Shown here in pieces: positions 22,955 to 33,525 of a stretch of 64,000 bases of DNA. This stretch comes from Thermochaetoides thermophila DSM 1495 (taxonomy: Eukaryota; Ascomycota; Sordariomycetes; Sordariales; Chaetomiaceae): assembly GCF_000221225.1 (NCBI RefSeq), contig NW_006383038.1, positions 2,341,899 through 2,405,898 on the forward strand, written 5' to 3'. Positions within the stretch are counted from its first letter, which is position 1, and the number at the start of each line of letters is the position of its first letter. The notes below the pieces were generated by a model. It did no database searches and was not told the origin of the DNA. It saw only the letters and a list, made by a program, of their open reading frames with translations. The position numbers were made by a program, and so were the translations under genes.

Positions 22955-25186
22955 ATGACCTTCGACTTCGTAGTAAAATGGCTCCCCAAACCACCCCTGA
23001 CACCACCGTCCGTCCAAGTTCAATATGCGCTCCCGAAAAGAAAAAACCAAATCTTCCGGTCCCTCACCATCGCCGCCGCCGGCGATTTGCAAGGTGGTGA
23101 CCAATGGACCGACGCAAACATTGCCCGCTGGGTTGGCCTGCGTGAGGGGAAGTTCACGCGCACTTGGTCGGACGACGTCACACATGTGGTGTGCAGCAGG
23201 GAGGTGTTTCGAGCGGCGATGACAACGCCGGTTGGGGGGAAGAAACTCGGTTGTGGGAGGGTGGAGAGGGGGGTTGTTGAGATGGGTAAGTTTTGTTTTT
23301 GATGTTTTGGCTTTCCTTTCGTGATTTGGGAAAGGCTCGGGAGAGAGGTAGCTGAGAGGGTTGAGGGGAGATGTAGGAAATGGACTGCTTGAATCGGGTC
23401 GGGGCTCGAGGAGGATAGTGTCTTCGAATAGCAGTAGTTCGGTCCAGATCAGCTAAGCTTGGGTTGAGAATGATCTCCTTTGTCCAAGGTTGTCTTACCC
23501 CTGATCCCTTGAACTTTTTTCTTGCCCATCACCACAACACCAGCCCACAGGTCCTCTTTCCTACCTCGGAATCTCAACACACGTCATTCACATTAACCAT
23601 GCCCAACACATGCCCACATATGGTCAAGGTCAGCATCACTTTACATATACCTTCATCCCTTACCCCTGGTATCATATACGCTAACTTCCAGGTTCTCAAA
23701 GTTCGCAAAGCCCTCAAGCTACGCCGAAACATCGTTACCCTCGACTGGCTCAAAGACTCCATGCACATGTGCAAGTGCCTGCCCGAAGAGCCATTCTCAC
23801 ACGTAGCGGCAGTCAAGAAGCAACGAGAGAGGGAAAAACGAAGGGCCAGACTCCAAAAAGGCCTGGAGGAGGAAAAGAGGGCTGTTAACACGAGTGAGTT
23901 CTCTTTTGCTCTATTTATTTAAGGGGGTTAGTTATAGTTTGACAAGGAGAGAAATGCTGATTGGTGTCTAATGACAGATCTCTATCGTATCTACAGAGAC
24001 CAGACATTCTTCAGATATGCTGTCGTCATCACAAGGGATGATGAGGAGAATGGTATCGTTGGGGAGAGGTATATTCTCATGGTGAGTGTGCTATCTGTCA
24101 TCTGTTTTTGGATTATTCATTCCGTCGAGTAGTTTTGATCGTATTATTTCTTCGTCTAAAAGCACGCAATTTTCATTATATTTTATGTCATCTCGAACAA
24201 AGTCACGCAGGTTCAATGAAAGTAATACCATAGAAGAGGAGCACATCACAGCTCAGAGTCGAGCGAACCAGAGTGGTATCTCGTTTTGGTGAAAAGAGAT
24301 CAGGCATGGCGTCTAATTATCATCTTAATGGGCAGTCCGCTCAACCTCGGTTAGGTTAAGTTATTTCACGTCCCGTAATTAACGTCGCCCTCATGACTCA
24401 TTCACTACTGCCTTTCAGTGTTTGCCCATTCCGTCATGCTGCCTAACATGATCACACTTTTACACTTTCTATGTCAACAATCTTCCTTGACCTTAACCTT
24501 CTCATAAAAAGTATATTCTCCAACCCGACGAACTAACCCCTGAATCACAGCTCTTCGAATCGTTAGCCCAACCAAAGCTCTACTGGTTTCTTGCCAAGTA
24601 CTACAGAAAGAAGGGTGATACGCAAGCAAAGTTCTACCGGCCCAGCCAGTCGCCTGGCATCTTTGAGCGGGGATATGCGCTGTTCAAGCTCTTCTTTTTC
24701 AAGAAGACGGGTGTCAACTGGGATGAGCGGTTGATCCAGGAGAAGAAGAGGGGTGAAGAGGGAAATGTTGATGGCGAGGACAACGGCATGGCTGTCGTTG
24801 GGAATGCAGATCAAGAAGGGGTCACTGTCAAACCCAAGCAAAGGCGGGTTACGTTTACCTACACCCCTCCGGTACGTTGCCTGTGTTTTTTCTACCTTTT
24901 TTTTTTCTGGATGTCATACCACGTTCGCTAACAATATCCCTCACAGACAGGTGGTAAGCCCCTCGGCTGGGTCCCAGCACAGTTTCTCTCTCCTGAAATG
25001 CCCAAGCTCGAGCCTGAGCCCAAGCTGGTGTCAAACCTTAATGGCGCAGTTGTGGTTATCTCTAGAGATGATGATGATGATGATGATGATGATAACATCG
25101 ACGAGAAATATGAACGCGAGCTCAGAGATGTGGATATCACCATGGTCGATGTGGACTGTGCTGGCAAGGGCGGGGAGGGGGAATAG
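22955..25186 (+). CDS. BRCT domain protein with a C-terminal WGR-like region
   Basis: Multi-exon gene. The first exon, from 22955, encodes an N-terminal BRCT half (LTIAAAGDLQGGDQW, then DDVTHVVCSRE). The exon at 23692-23893 completes the BRCT with RRNIVTLDWLKDSM. Exons 23978-24081, 24551-24871 and 24947-25186 encode a region like the PARP WGR domain: YRDQTFFRYAVVITR, KLYWFLAKYYRKKGD, and FKLFFFKKTGVNWDER, which parallels the KT..NWEDR block of PARP WGR. The tail has nine Asp from a GAT repeat. No PARP catalytic domain follows before the stop. The role is probably nuclear and DNA-damage related, by domain content only. The start and first donor are uncertain: exon 1 may end at ~23195 or 23285, and an ATG at 22979 would fit if the A run at 23041-23046 were one base shorter. 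Confidence 0.75.
25068..25096 (+). repeat. (GAT)n microsatellite coding for poly-Asp
   Basis: Nine or so GAT units inside the last exon of the BRCT-WGR gene encode a run of aspartates. The length is probably variable between strains. Confidence 0.8.
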
Positions 25187-25595
25187 GACTTAGTGACTGA
25201 AAGTCCACTGGAGGGGTTAGTCACAGAGTTCTCGGGAGAAGGGGGATTTCACAATGCTTCTAGATCGCTGAACTTGCGAGATCTTGAGGCGTCATAGCGT
25301 GGAGTTATTGTGTTCGAGAATTTACGGGAGCAAGAGGCTAATAAACACCTAGGTTGGGCAGAAGGCTGGATTCAAATGAAAAAAAAAAAAAAGGACAGAT
25401 GCTACAATGGACGCTCTCTATGTCCTGCGTTCTCTCACATCATTATTACTAGTAGCTAGTTTATCCATTCCAAAGCCAACCAACACCCTGATGCAGATAT
25501 GCACATAGTAATATCATAGTAATATCCTTAACCCACACAACTCCTGCGAGAACTTTGTCCAATACTCAAAAAGCCCACACACCATCCCATCCCCC
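25187..25595. other. Convergent 3' region of the BRCT-WGR gene and USE1
   Basis: Contains an A run at ~25378-25392 and AT-rich sequence consistent with two 3' UTRs. No gene seen. Confidence 0.6.
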
Positions 25596-26768
25596 TCAAA
25601 ACCTCAACTTAGGCATAACCCCCACAAACAAAATCAACACAATCATCAACCCATATACCATACAATACAACCTCACCCGCCCCCAGAACCCCTCCCCCTC
25701 CGTTAACCGTCTCAACGTCCCCATCTTCTGTGTCACGCCATCCATCTTCTCCCCCGTCCGTGCCATCTCCCTCCCCGCGCGCTCAACCACTTCCCTATCC
25801 TCCTCAAGTGAGGCGCTGAACGCTTGAGTTTGAGCTTTGAGCTGCGCGGCGAGGGAGAGGATTGACTCGGAGAGAGCGTCCTGCTCGGCGCGGTGGTGGT
25901 CGAGGATTGCTTCGGTTGTGGTGGGGATTACTTGAGTTGTGGGGGAGGATGCGCTGGGGAGGAGGGAGGTTGCCGTGGAGGTGGAGGTGGCGGTTGGAGC
26001 GGGGGGTGCACCACGAGGACGAAGGGTAGAGGTTGTGGTTGTTGTTGGGGTCGGGGCTGGGGCTGGGGCTTGGGCTGGTGTGGGTGTTACTGTTGGTATT
26101 GGGGGTGTCGTCGTGGGGTATGTTGTTGTCATAGCTGGGGATGCTGTTGGCTCTGTCGGGGCGTCCTGCTCGGTCTTTTGGCTCCCCTCGACATCACCAT
26201 CCCCCTCTTGCCCCTCTTCAGCCTTTTCCTCGCTCGATATGTCGACAACCCCAGCAAGCAAATCCTCTCCTTCTTCACTCTCCTCCCCAGACTCCGTCTC
26301 CTTCGCAGCCTCAGCAGCAGCCATCTCCTCCAAATCAGCCAGCCTCTCCTCTACTCTCTCCAATAACTCCTTCTTCTGCGCTAACTCGGCCTGCGGCACA
26401 CCCCCTCTCGGGCCCGAGACAGGAAGTTTGACCCCGACACCAACACTAACATTCGGAGAGGACGACAGGGAGTCCTGCTCCAGGCGGGTGAGTAGCTCGC
26501 GGGCATGCCTCACGTTCTATTCGGAGACAAAAGTTAATACTACTGTCCAAACCTATCTGATGCCTGAGAGAGGCTAGACACTCACCGCGCGAGCCTTGGC
26601 CCTCTCAAGCTCACTCCTGCGCAAGCGCTCCTCGCGCACGGTATCGGCATGGAGGATGGTTCGTTGCAGACGGGAAAGTAGCAAAGTCAGATCGGCCAAG
26701 GGGTCGGCGTGGCGGATAGCTGCCGCTGGTTGCGCAGGTGCTGTCACGGTTGCTATTAAACGAGTCAT
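25596..26768 (-). CDS. USE1: Use1-type SNARE of Golgi-to-ER retrograde transport
   Basis: Use1 (Slt1) is the ER Q-SNARE that pairs with Sec20, Ufe1 and Sec22 for COPI vesicle fusion. Exon 1 (26768-26586) encodes MTRLIATV and LLSRLQRTILHAD, the conserved N-terminus. The intron has donor GTGAGT and acceptor AATAG. Exon 2 (26516-25596) begins NVRHARELLTRLE. The protein is 367 residues. A long low-complexity Pro/Thr/Ala linker (~residues 150-255) separates the N-terminal part from the SNARE helix (~265-335, with AQLKAQTQAFSASLEEDREV). A C-terminal membrane anchor (RLYCMVYGLMIVLILFVGVM) ends five residues before the stop. The linker is longer than in yeast and derives from GGGGCT-type repeats. The start is chosen because it gives the conserved Met-Thr/Ser-Arg-Leu beginning. 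Confidence 0.82.
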
Positions 26769-26895
26769 TTTTGTGGCGATCTTGTGTTCGGCCGGACTTG
26801 GGCGCGCTGGAAAAGATTTCGAGGAGTGAAGTTCGAGGAGCAGAGTGATGGGAGTGACGTTGCGCTTCAGGTTCGCGCGACTTGGCACTTTGTGG

Positions 26896-27142
26896 TTTAA
26901 CCCTAACCCTTATTTGACTCGGTGGATGGAAGGGTTATGGCATCAATGGTATAAATACGGGGTCGAAAGAATCTCTCCCACAAAGATAGATTTGTGTTGG
27001 CGAACATTTATTGGATTATATATTTTCTTTCTTCTATGAGAGTAACGATGATTGGTACAGGTCCTCGTTCATCGAACCACCAGTCTCAGGTGCATGTGCC
27101 ACCGTCCGGATTGATAGTGAGGTTAGGCCAGGGTTAGGGTTT
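26896..27142. promoter_or_regulatory. Inverted pair of telomere-repeat-like boxes in a divergent promoter
   Basis: TTTAACCCTAACCCTTA at 26896-26912 and AGGGTTAGGGTTT at 27130-27142 are near-perfect double telomeric units in opposite orientation. They lie ~130 bp upstream of USE1 and ~190 bp upstream of the NDUFAF7-like start. Similar teloboxes occur in fungal and plant promoters of growth genes and bind Myb-like telobox factors. Function here is inferred. Confidence 0.55.
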
Positions 27143-27331
27143 TTCACAAAATAAACTTCATCCAGTCCAGATGAAAGTCGATCTTGAAAGTGATAAAAGT
27201 GAGCTTCGACCTCAGCGTCCACTCACTCCCAGTGTGAGTGCTGTGCAAGACGACTGCACTGTCTAATACTCAACCGATCTCAGACACTCAGAGCAGATGT
27301 TCAGCTGAGACATCCAGCACTTTGGTCCAAC

Positions 27332-29187
27332 ATGAGGACGGCATCAAGGGTGCTCAAGAGCGCCCATTCTGCGCGCCAACTTCCAGCCTCTCTCACCCCC
27401 AGAAGCTCACTTAGACCATTTAGGTCACTGAGTGGACTCGCGCACTCCTCCAGACCTAGCATAAGACCTTGCACGACTCCAATAGCTCTCACCCTGCCTC
27501 GACAACTCCTCTCAACTACCTCCCCTCTACGCAATGAGTCAAAGCCAAAAGAGGAGCTAAAAGACGAGCCAAAGCAAGAAGAGATCGAGCTCGAATATGA
27601 GATCGACGAAGACCTCTCAGAACGCAAATGGTCTACTCCCCTAGCCAAGACCATCGCCGAGGCGATCGAGGTACCTCCTTCCCCTCCCTCTCATCCCCCT
27701 CAACCCCTCAACTCACGCACTAACCCATCTCCAGGTCACCGGCCCGATCCCCCTCGCCAGCTACATGCGCATGTGCCTGACGGCCGACCTCGGGGGCTAC
27801 TACACTGGCGCCCTCCCCGCCTCTGAAGCCAACCCCGAGCGCGATCCGTTCGGCGCAGCAGGCGACTTCGTCACGTCTCCCGAGATCTCGCAAGTCTTTG
27901 GCGAGCTGTGCGGGGTGTGGTTCGTAGCCGAGTGGATGGCGCAGGGGAGACCTGCTACGGGCGTCGAGCTCATGGAGCTGGGCCCCGGGAGAGGTACGCT
28001 GATGGATGATATGCTCAGGACAATGCAGCGGTTTCCGGGGATAGCGAAGGCGCTGGAGAGGGTTTATCTGGTGGAGGCGAGTCCGCAGCTAAGGCAGGCG
28101 CAAAAGAGGTTGCTTTGTGGGGATGAGGCAGTACTTGAAGGGTGTGAGGTCGGCTGGAAGAGCAGGAGCAAGTATGGAGGGGTTGAGATTGTTTGGACGG
28201 AGAGTATTCGGGCTGTGCCGATGGGTGAGTTCAAGTTGCCTGCCTCTGACATTATCTGTATTACGTGAGAAGCTAACCAACTATGCAGACCCCTCGAAAA
28301 CGCCCTTTATCATCGCCCACGAGTTTTTCGACGCCTTGCCTATCCACGCCTTTCAGCTTGTCTCCGTTCCAGCATCCTCCGATGCCAAACCCTCCCCCAT
28401 CATCACTTCAGTTTCTTCCCCAACCCCATCCCCTCCCCAAAACCCCAACCTCCAATGGCGCGAACTCCTCGTCTCCCCAACTCCCCCCGGTTCAACCCAC
28501 GCTTCTTTGAACACCCCCCTCTCCGAACGCTCCTCCCCCGTCCCTGACTTCCAACTAACCCTCTCGCCCTCTCCCACCAAGCACTCCCTCTACCTCCCGG
28601 ACTCAACCCCGCGCTACCGCCGCCTCAAATCCCTACCCCCTCAACAAGCCCTCAACGCCACAATCGAAATATGCCCCGACCTGTTCAGCCACACCACCAA
28701 CATCGCGCACCGAATCGGCGGGCACCCAACACTGAACCCAAAACCCCATCCCAGTGGTGCGGCACTAATCTTGGATTATGGCCCCGGCGACGGCTCCATT
28801 CCGACCTCCACGTTGCGAGGCATCCGCCGGCACCGCCGCGTCAGTCCTTTCTCCGAGCCCGGGCTAGTCGACCTCTCCGCGGATGTAGACTTCCAAGCCA
28901 TCGTCGACACGGCACTGGACGCGAGCGAAGGGGTCGAGGTGCACGGCCCTGTGGAACAGGCTTTCTTTTTGAGGGCGATGGGAATTGCGGAGCGGGCGGG
29001 GGAGATTGTGAAGAAGGTTGAGGCGATGGGGGATCAAAAGAAGAAGGGAGATGTGGAGAGGGCGTGGCAGAGGTTAGTAGATAGGGGGCCGGGGGGCATG
29101 GGGAGGGTGTATAAGGCGTTGGCGATCGTGCCTGAGGCTGGGGGGAGGAGACGACCTGTAGGATTTGGGGGGGACGTCGTAGTTTAG
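27332..29187 (+). CDS. NDUFAF7/MidA-like mitochondrial protein arginine methyltransferase
   Basis: Member of the SAM-dependent methyltransferase family DUF185 (NDUFAF7, MidA), which methylates an arginine of the complex I subunit NDUFS2 during assembly in the mitochondrial matrix. Three exons: 27332-27670, 27735-28224 and 28289-29187, with 64-nt introns, giving 575 residues. The Arg/Ser-rich, acid-poor N-terminus (~1-70) looks like a mitochondrial presequence. Family motifs are PIPLASYMRMCLTADLGGYY, DFVTSPEISQVFGELCG, the SAM-binding ELGPGRGTL (194-202), and IIAHEFFDALPIHAFQ at the start of exon 3. The third exon carries a Pro/Ser-rich insertion (~350-410). It ends 484 bp from convergent TIM9, another mitochondrial gene. 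Confidence 0.88.
27671..27734 (+). other. Intron 1 of the NDUFAF7-like gene
   Basis: GTACCT donor and CTCCAG acceptor, 64 nt, phase 0; it joins the presequence region to the VTGPIPLAS start of the catalytic domain. Confidence 0.85.
28225..28288 (+). other. Intron 2 of the NDUFAF7-like gene
   Basis: GTGAGT donor and ATGCAG acceptor, 64 nt, with a GCTAAC branch-like site. Splicing restores PMDPSKTPFIIAHEFFD. Confidence 0.88.
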
Positions 29188-29671
29188 GGGGAAAAGTGGA
29201 AGGAGGGGAAGGGGTTGTGTACTAGTAAATGTGTAATAGTAGGTGTTATAGATTTGACTGGACATAGAGATGTTACGAGCTTGGTGATGCCGTGTCCCTA
29301 GAAATGAACCCGTATATTGTACACGGCCGTAACCAGCCAGATTCAAACGTTTCCTCTGTTGTCTGCCTGTTCCCATGTTTGATGAACTCTCTTTTGTCCG
29401 GACACACCTAGTCATGTCCCAGATTTTTCAAACCCAAACCCGGTCTATCATCTGGTTCTCGTCCTCAGTTACGCCCCCCCCCCCGGCACCCCACCCAAAA
29501 CCCAACCAAAGATCAAGATCTCTAGTCATTGTTCGTCCCCCCATACCTACATTCGAGGCAGCACAATCGAATCAAGCCTTATCATGAACCATACCCCTTA
29601 TTCCATTCCCGGTACCCGGTCCTAATCCTTACCATACGCGCATATCATACACCCATCCTCGAAACCAGATT
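29188..29671. other. Convergent 3' region of the NDUFAF7-like gene and TIM9
   Basis: Contains both 3' UTRs and a C run near 29475. No gene seen. Confidence 0.6.
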
Positions 29672-30155
29672 TTAACGCGACATCTTCTGCTGCATCTCCG
29701 CCGTCATGGCCGCGTTCAACTCGGCGAACCTCTCTCCCAGCCGTGCCTGCGTCGTCATACTCTTGATCACGCACCGGCTGATGCACCCCGTCTCGCGGCC
29801 CGAAAGGACCTTGGACGTGAAGTCGTCCACACAAGCGTTGAAGCAATTGTCCACTAGGTTGCCGAAGACCTGTTCTTAAGGCATTAGTGATTGTTCTAGA
29901 GGAAGGGCAAGAAAGGAAGGATCCCCCCAAGGGGAGGAGGTGAGCAGGGAACAAGAAATCGCGTGGGAGATAGTTGGAAAGAAAGGATGGAGAGGGAAAA
30001 CATACGGTCATGAACTCCTTAACCTGGCGCTTCTGCAGGCGCTGGTCGAGTTCGCGCTGCTCGGCGGGGGTGAGGCTGGAAGGGTCAGTCAGTCATTTCG
30101 ATTCTCTCGTCCATGCTTTTATTTTTTTGGAGTGTTGCTGAACATACCCTTCCAT
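29672..30155 (-). CDS. TIM9: Small Tim chaperone Tim9 of the mitochondrial intermembrane space
   Basis: Tim9 forms the hexameric Tim9-Tim10 chaperone that carries hydrophobic precursors across the intermembrane space. The 91-residue product has the twin CX3C motif: CFNAC (36-40) and CISRC (55-59). Three exons on the minus strand: 30155-30148 (only 8 nt: ATGGAAGG), 30075-30006 and 29870-29672. The introns start with GTATGT and end in CAG. The start is set by MEGLTPAEQRELDQRL, which matches the Tim9 N-terminus. The upstream palindrome at 30288-30313 may be regulatory. Tim9 is favoured over Tim10 because of the RETGCISRC segment and the QQKMS tail. Confidence 0.9.
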
Positions 30156-30287
30156 TTTGATGCTGAGTTCGAGAGAAAAGGTTTAAGGGGAAGTAAGTAT
30201 CGGAGTTAAGGTAAACGGAAGTAAAAAACGTAAGAAGTTGACTCCGAGGAAGGTGGTGCTCTTTGCCGGATGTCGTTGGTGAGGCGG

Positions 30288-30313
30288 TTTCTTATCGGCT
30301 CTCCGATAAGAAA
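30288..30313. promoter_or_regulatory. Perfect 11-bp inverted repeat with GATAAG cores upstream of TIM9
   Basis: TTTCTTATCGG (30288-30298) and CCGATAAGAAA (30303-30313) are exact reverse complements separated by CTCT. Each arm contains a GATAAG core. It lies about 130 bp upstream of the TIM9 ATG. A paired GATA-factor site or a structured leader are both possible. Confidence 0.5.
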
Positions 30314-33300
30314 ATTCATTGTTGACTTGGGCTCGGCTGAGGTAAGGGTTGGTCTGTGCATCGCCATGCCAAACACCCAGGTGGTCAAACCCAGGGTTCG
30401 GGCTGGGGTGAGTTAGGGCCACCTTTTGCATGGGCGCCATGCAACGTCGTCAGCGGCAGCGCACGTGACAAAGGGGCAGCGCAACAGCCGGATGCAACTT
30501 TGCTTGTTTTCAATATGGGAGTACTCGTTTTTGAGCGGCGATGACGTTACAGAGTTAATTCTAAAATATGAATAAGAGTTTATTGTCATTCGCCTCCTCA
30601 TCGTTATTCCGTCCGAATCCGAGCTATCCATTTGTCTTCAATTCCATACCCGCCCCCCCACCCCCCAACCCACACCAAAATCACCAGCACTCCATGGACA
30701 CCGCTAAAAGTTGACTCAGAAAACCACGTGCTAAATGCTCCAATCACACCTCCTTCTCCACGTCTCAAAACCCAGCCCCCAAACGCCACGCTATCACTTT
30801 TTGGCACGTTTTTTTCCAAACAGGTTTGACTGTACCAGCCAATTGGGTGTCTTGCCCGTCGGGATGGCTGCTGATGCACGTTTTACTGTCGGGGCTACTG
30901 GAGACCTAAAAACCAGGCCTGGGCAAGTCCCCGTGGCCTATGACGTCCGTTTGTTCGCATGGTGGGGGAGGGGGAGATATTGACTATGGAGCTAGCGGGC
31001 TGCATGAGAGAAATAAGGTGCGCGAGGCTGATGCTGAGACATAGTGTGGGTGAGTGAGAGGTAATTTGGATGTTGGGCTTGATCTTTTTACTCAACCCTA
31101 CCTTGCTGACCTCATGGTTAATTACCTGTCTATGTTGCTCTACGAGATGTACTATATGATCCCCGAAACGCTTCGACCGTCAACCTTGCGGCATCTGCTT
31201 CCATAATCCCATTTCGTGGCCGCCTTGGCGACCCGATCGTCTGCGGCTGCCGGTGAAGCGGCGTTGGAGCCCCTGTGGTGGAGTCCCGTGCCATGCCGGG
31301 GCCGGGCGCCTAAGGGTCGCAACTTGGGTCAGCGTTCGTCCGAGGAGAAAATCCAATGTAGGAGCTATGGACATGAATATGGCTCGATACTCACAGCAGG
31401 GACGTAGCTGAGTGTGAGATGACTAGGAAGGCAGCTGTTCGCGGGGACCCATGGAGGCAAATCTTAGATAAATCAGCTGCACGTCCTCTCCTGATGACGG
31501 CTCGCGAGACGAGGTGGCGCATTGGAGAGAGGGTCGTCAAAAACCATAAAAAGCTGCGAGGCAGAAGAGAAACGAAATAAAAGACCGCCACACATCCCAT
31601 CACTTGCAGGTCATATGCTATAATTGGATCGTCCAATCCGGTGTGGCTTGCGATGGGTTTGTGGTTGGTTGGTCTCCGGGCATTATGGCGACGCCCAAGG
31701 CGAGGAGAGATGCCTTTTTGTTTTCGTCTTTGTCTGTCCAGCCGATATTGAGTGCCCTAGAGATAGTTTTGTCTACTGCTGATTTTGCGGAATACATTAT
31801 ATAGGCTTCAATAATCCGAGTAATGAGTATGACGAGGCACCTTACGTCATGAGTGTAGCTCACAATCGACTTTGGGATTGGGTTGAGGGAAATAAGCGCC
31901 AGCATAACGGCCTTTGCGCTGCAGCCCACTGCAGTGCTAGCACGAAGTCAATTAACAGATGGAAGCCCGAGTTTCTGGGTCCGATCTTTTATCTTGAGAC
32001 AAAACTTTTAGCTCACAGCCAGATGCAGGGTCTTGCTAGCTGCATTTGCTGGCTGCCGGAAGCTGGAGAAAAAGTGAAATCTCCGTCCCAATACAATGAT
32101 GCTCGCCTTGTAAAAAAAAAAAAAAAAAGGGTACTGTGCGAGGCCTAGGGCTGACAGCTCAACACTGTGTGGGTTCGGCATTCGACGTTGGATTCAACGG
32201 TCGCTGATCACAGACGGAACGCAGTCAGCAGCGGGAGCTACACCACGCAAGGGATCAAAAATTAGATCCAAGAATCTATTTGGGCATCGTGCTATCGAGC
32301 GCAATCTGATAAAGGAACAGGTTGCAGGTCGCACAAGGCAGAACAGAGGCCCGTGATTACCCGGTCCAAGCCAGCAGGTCGAGCTGTCATCCGCCACTGT
32401 CCCCTGCTACTGGACCCTAAACTCGGGCACTGTGCCGCCAGGAACCGACTGTCGATGCAACATAGCCAAGCGCCGGCCAGGACGGCGATGAGGTCTCTAT
32501 AGAAACAATTGAATGATGCAGATCATGTCGACAACATTGCTGCTAGACACGCGTCGCGGCCTGAATGACAGAGAAATACTGTCGCAGGGGGTCAGATGAC
32601 GCTCGATCCCCCAAGACCCTGGGGCCGCTTCACCGAAGAAGCCGCACGGTTCCCAGGTACATGCACAGTGCGTGTGTGCACGTGACACTGTTACCACGCT
32701 TGGGTCAGACCCCTGGCGAGCCCGTCGGGCCCCAGTTCCCCGGGCTTTTGAGGAAGGCAGCCCCAGGGCCAGCACCTGCCGCCAGTCCCACGTCCCCTCC
32801 TTCTGAGTGCTCATGCTGTTGCTGCCGTTGCCCGCGAGTAAGGAGAGCGCCTGCCCGCACTGAAACTGGAACGCAGCTGGTGCCAGTGGAAGTGGACTGC
32901 ATTTTGAATTGAATTTCATTTCCATTTCCCTTTTCTTTTTGTACTCCATTTTATTTGTCCCTAGCCACAAACCACGACGCGATTTTTCTCCCGCATACCA
33001 AAATCAACCTGCCGCAACACCTCGCCGCCCTGAGGTGCCATCTTGCCTCGACTGCTCGCTACCGTTCCATCCCCTGCCGTCTTTCCATCCGCTCGCTCAG
33101 AATTATCCGAATTCCGACAGCGCGCCAGCCAACGAAGCTCCATTCCGTCTCAACTCGATTTCGACTTTTGACCGACTTTCTTGATACCTTTCCTCCGATC
33201 CCACGAATCCACTCTACCTCTGCCAAAGTCGTCATCGCCGGGAACGCCCGGCTCGCGTCGCTGAACCCATCAATCGATCGTTTTTGCTGCCAGCTGCTCG

Positions 33301-33525
33301 ACGACGACACGATCTCTCGTTCTAAGCGCACCACCGCCGGCTCCCCCCCCCCCTTCCCTCCTTTCGCTGGAGGCTCTAACCGTCGGCGTGCATGCCTCGG
33401 CCCTCGACCTGACCGCCCGACCTGGCGAACATATCCTACACTGCCCGAGCGCAGTGACCGCCCCCCTCCCCCCTTCTCAAGGCGCGTTGTCCGTCGTTGC
33501 CGTTGTTCGCGCTGCCTCCAACACC
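30314..33525. other. Long intergenic region between TIM9 and the RhoGAP gene
   Basis: About 3.2 kb with no supportable gene. It contains scattered low-complexity C runs and an A run at ~32109-32125. From ~32900 the sequence is C/T-rich with many short ORFs and is probably the long promoter and leader of the RhoGAP gene. A 311-codon frame at 32955-33890 crosses the RhoGAP start in another frame and shows no family motif. Confidence 0.55.

Noticed and set aside
26896..27142. Reading the telomere-like units as a chromosome end
   Set aside because: Only two units each, in opposite orientation, with ordinary genes on both sides.
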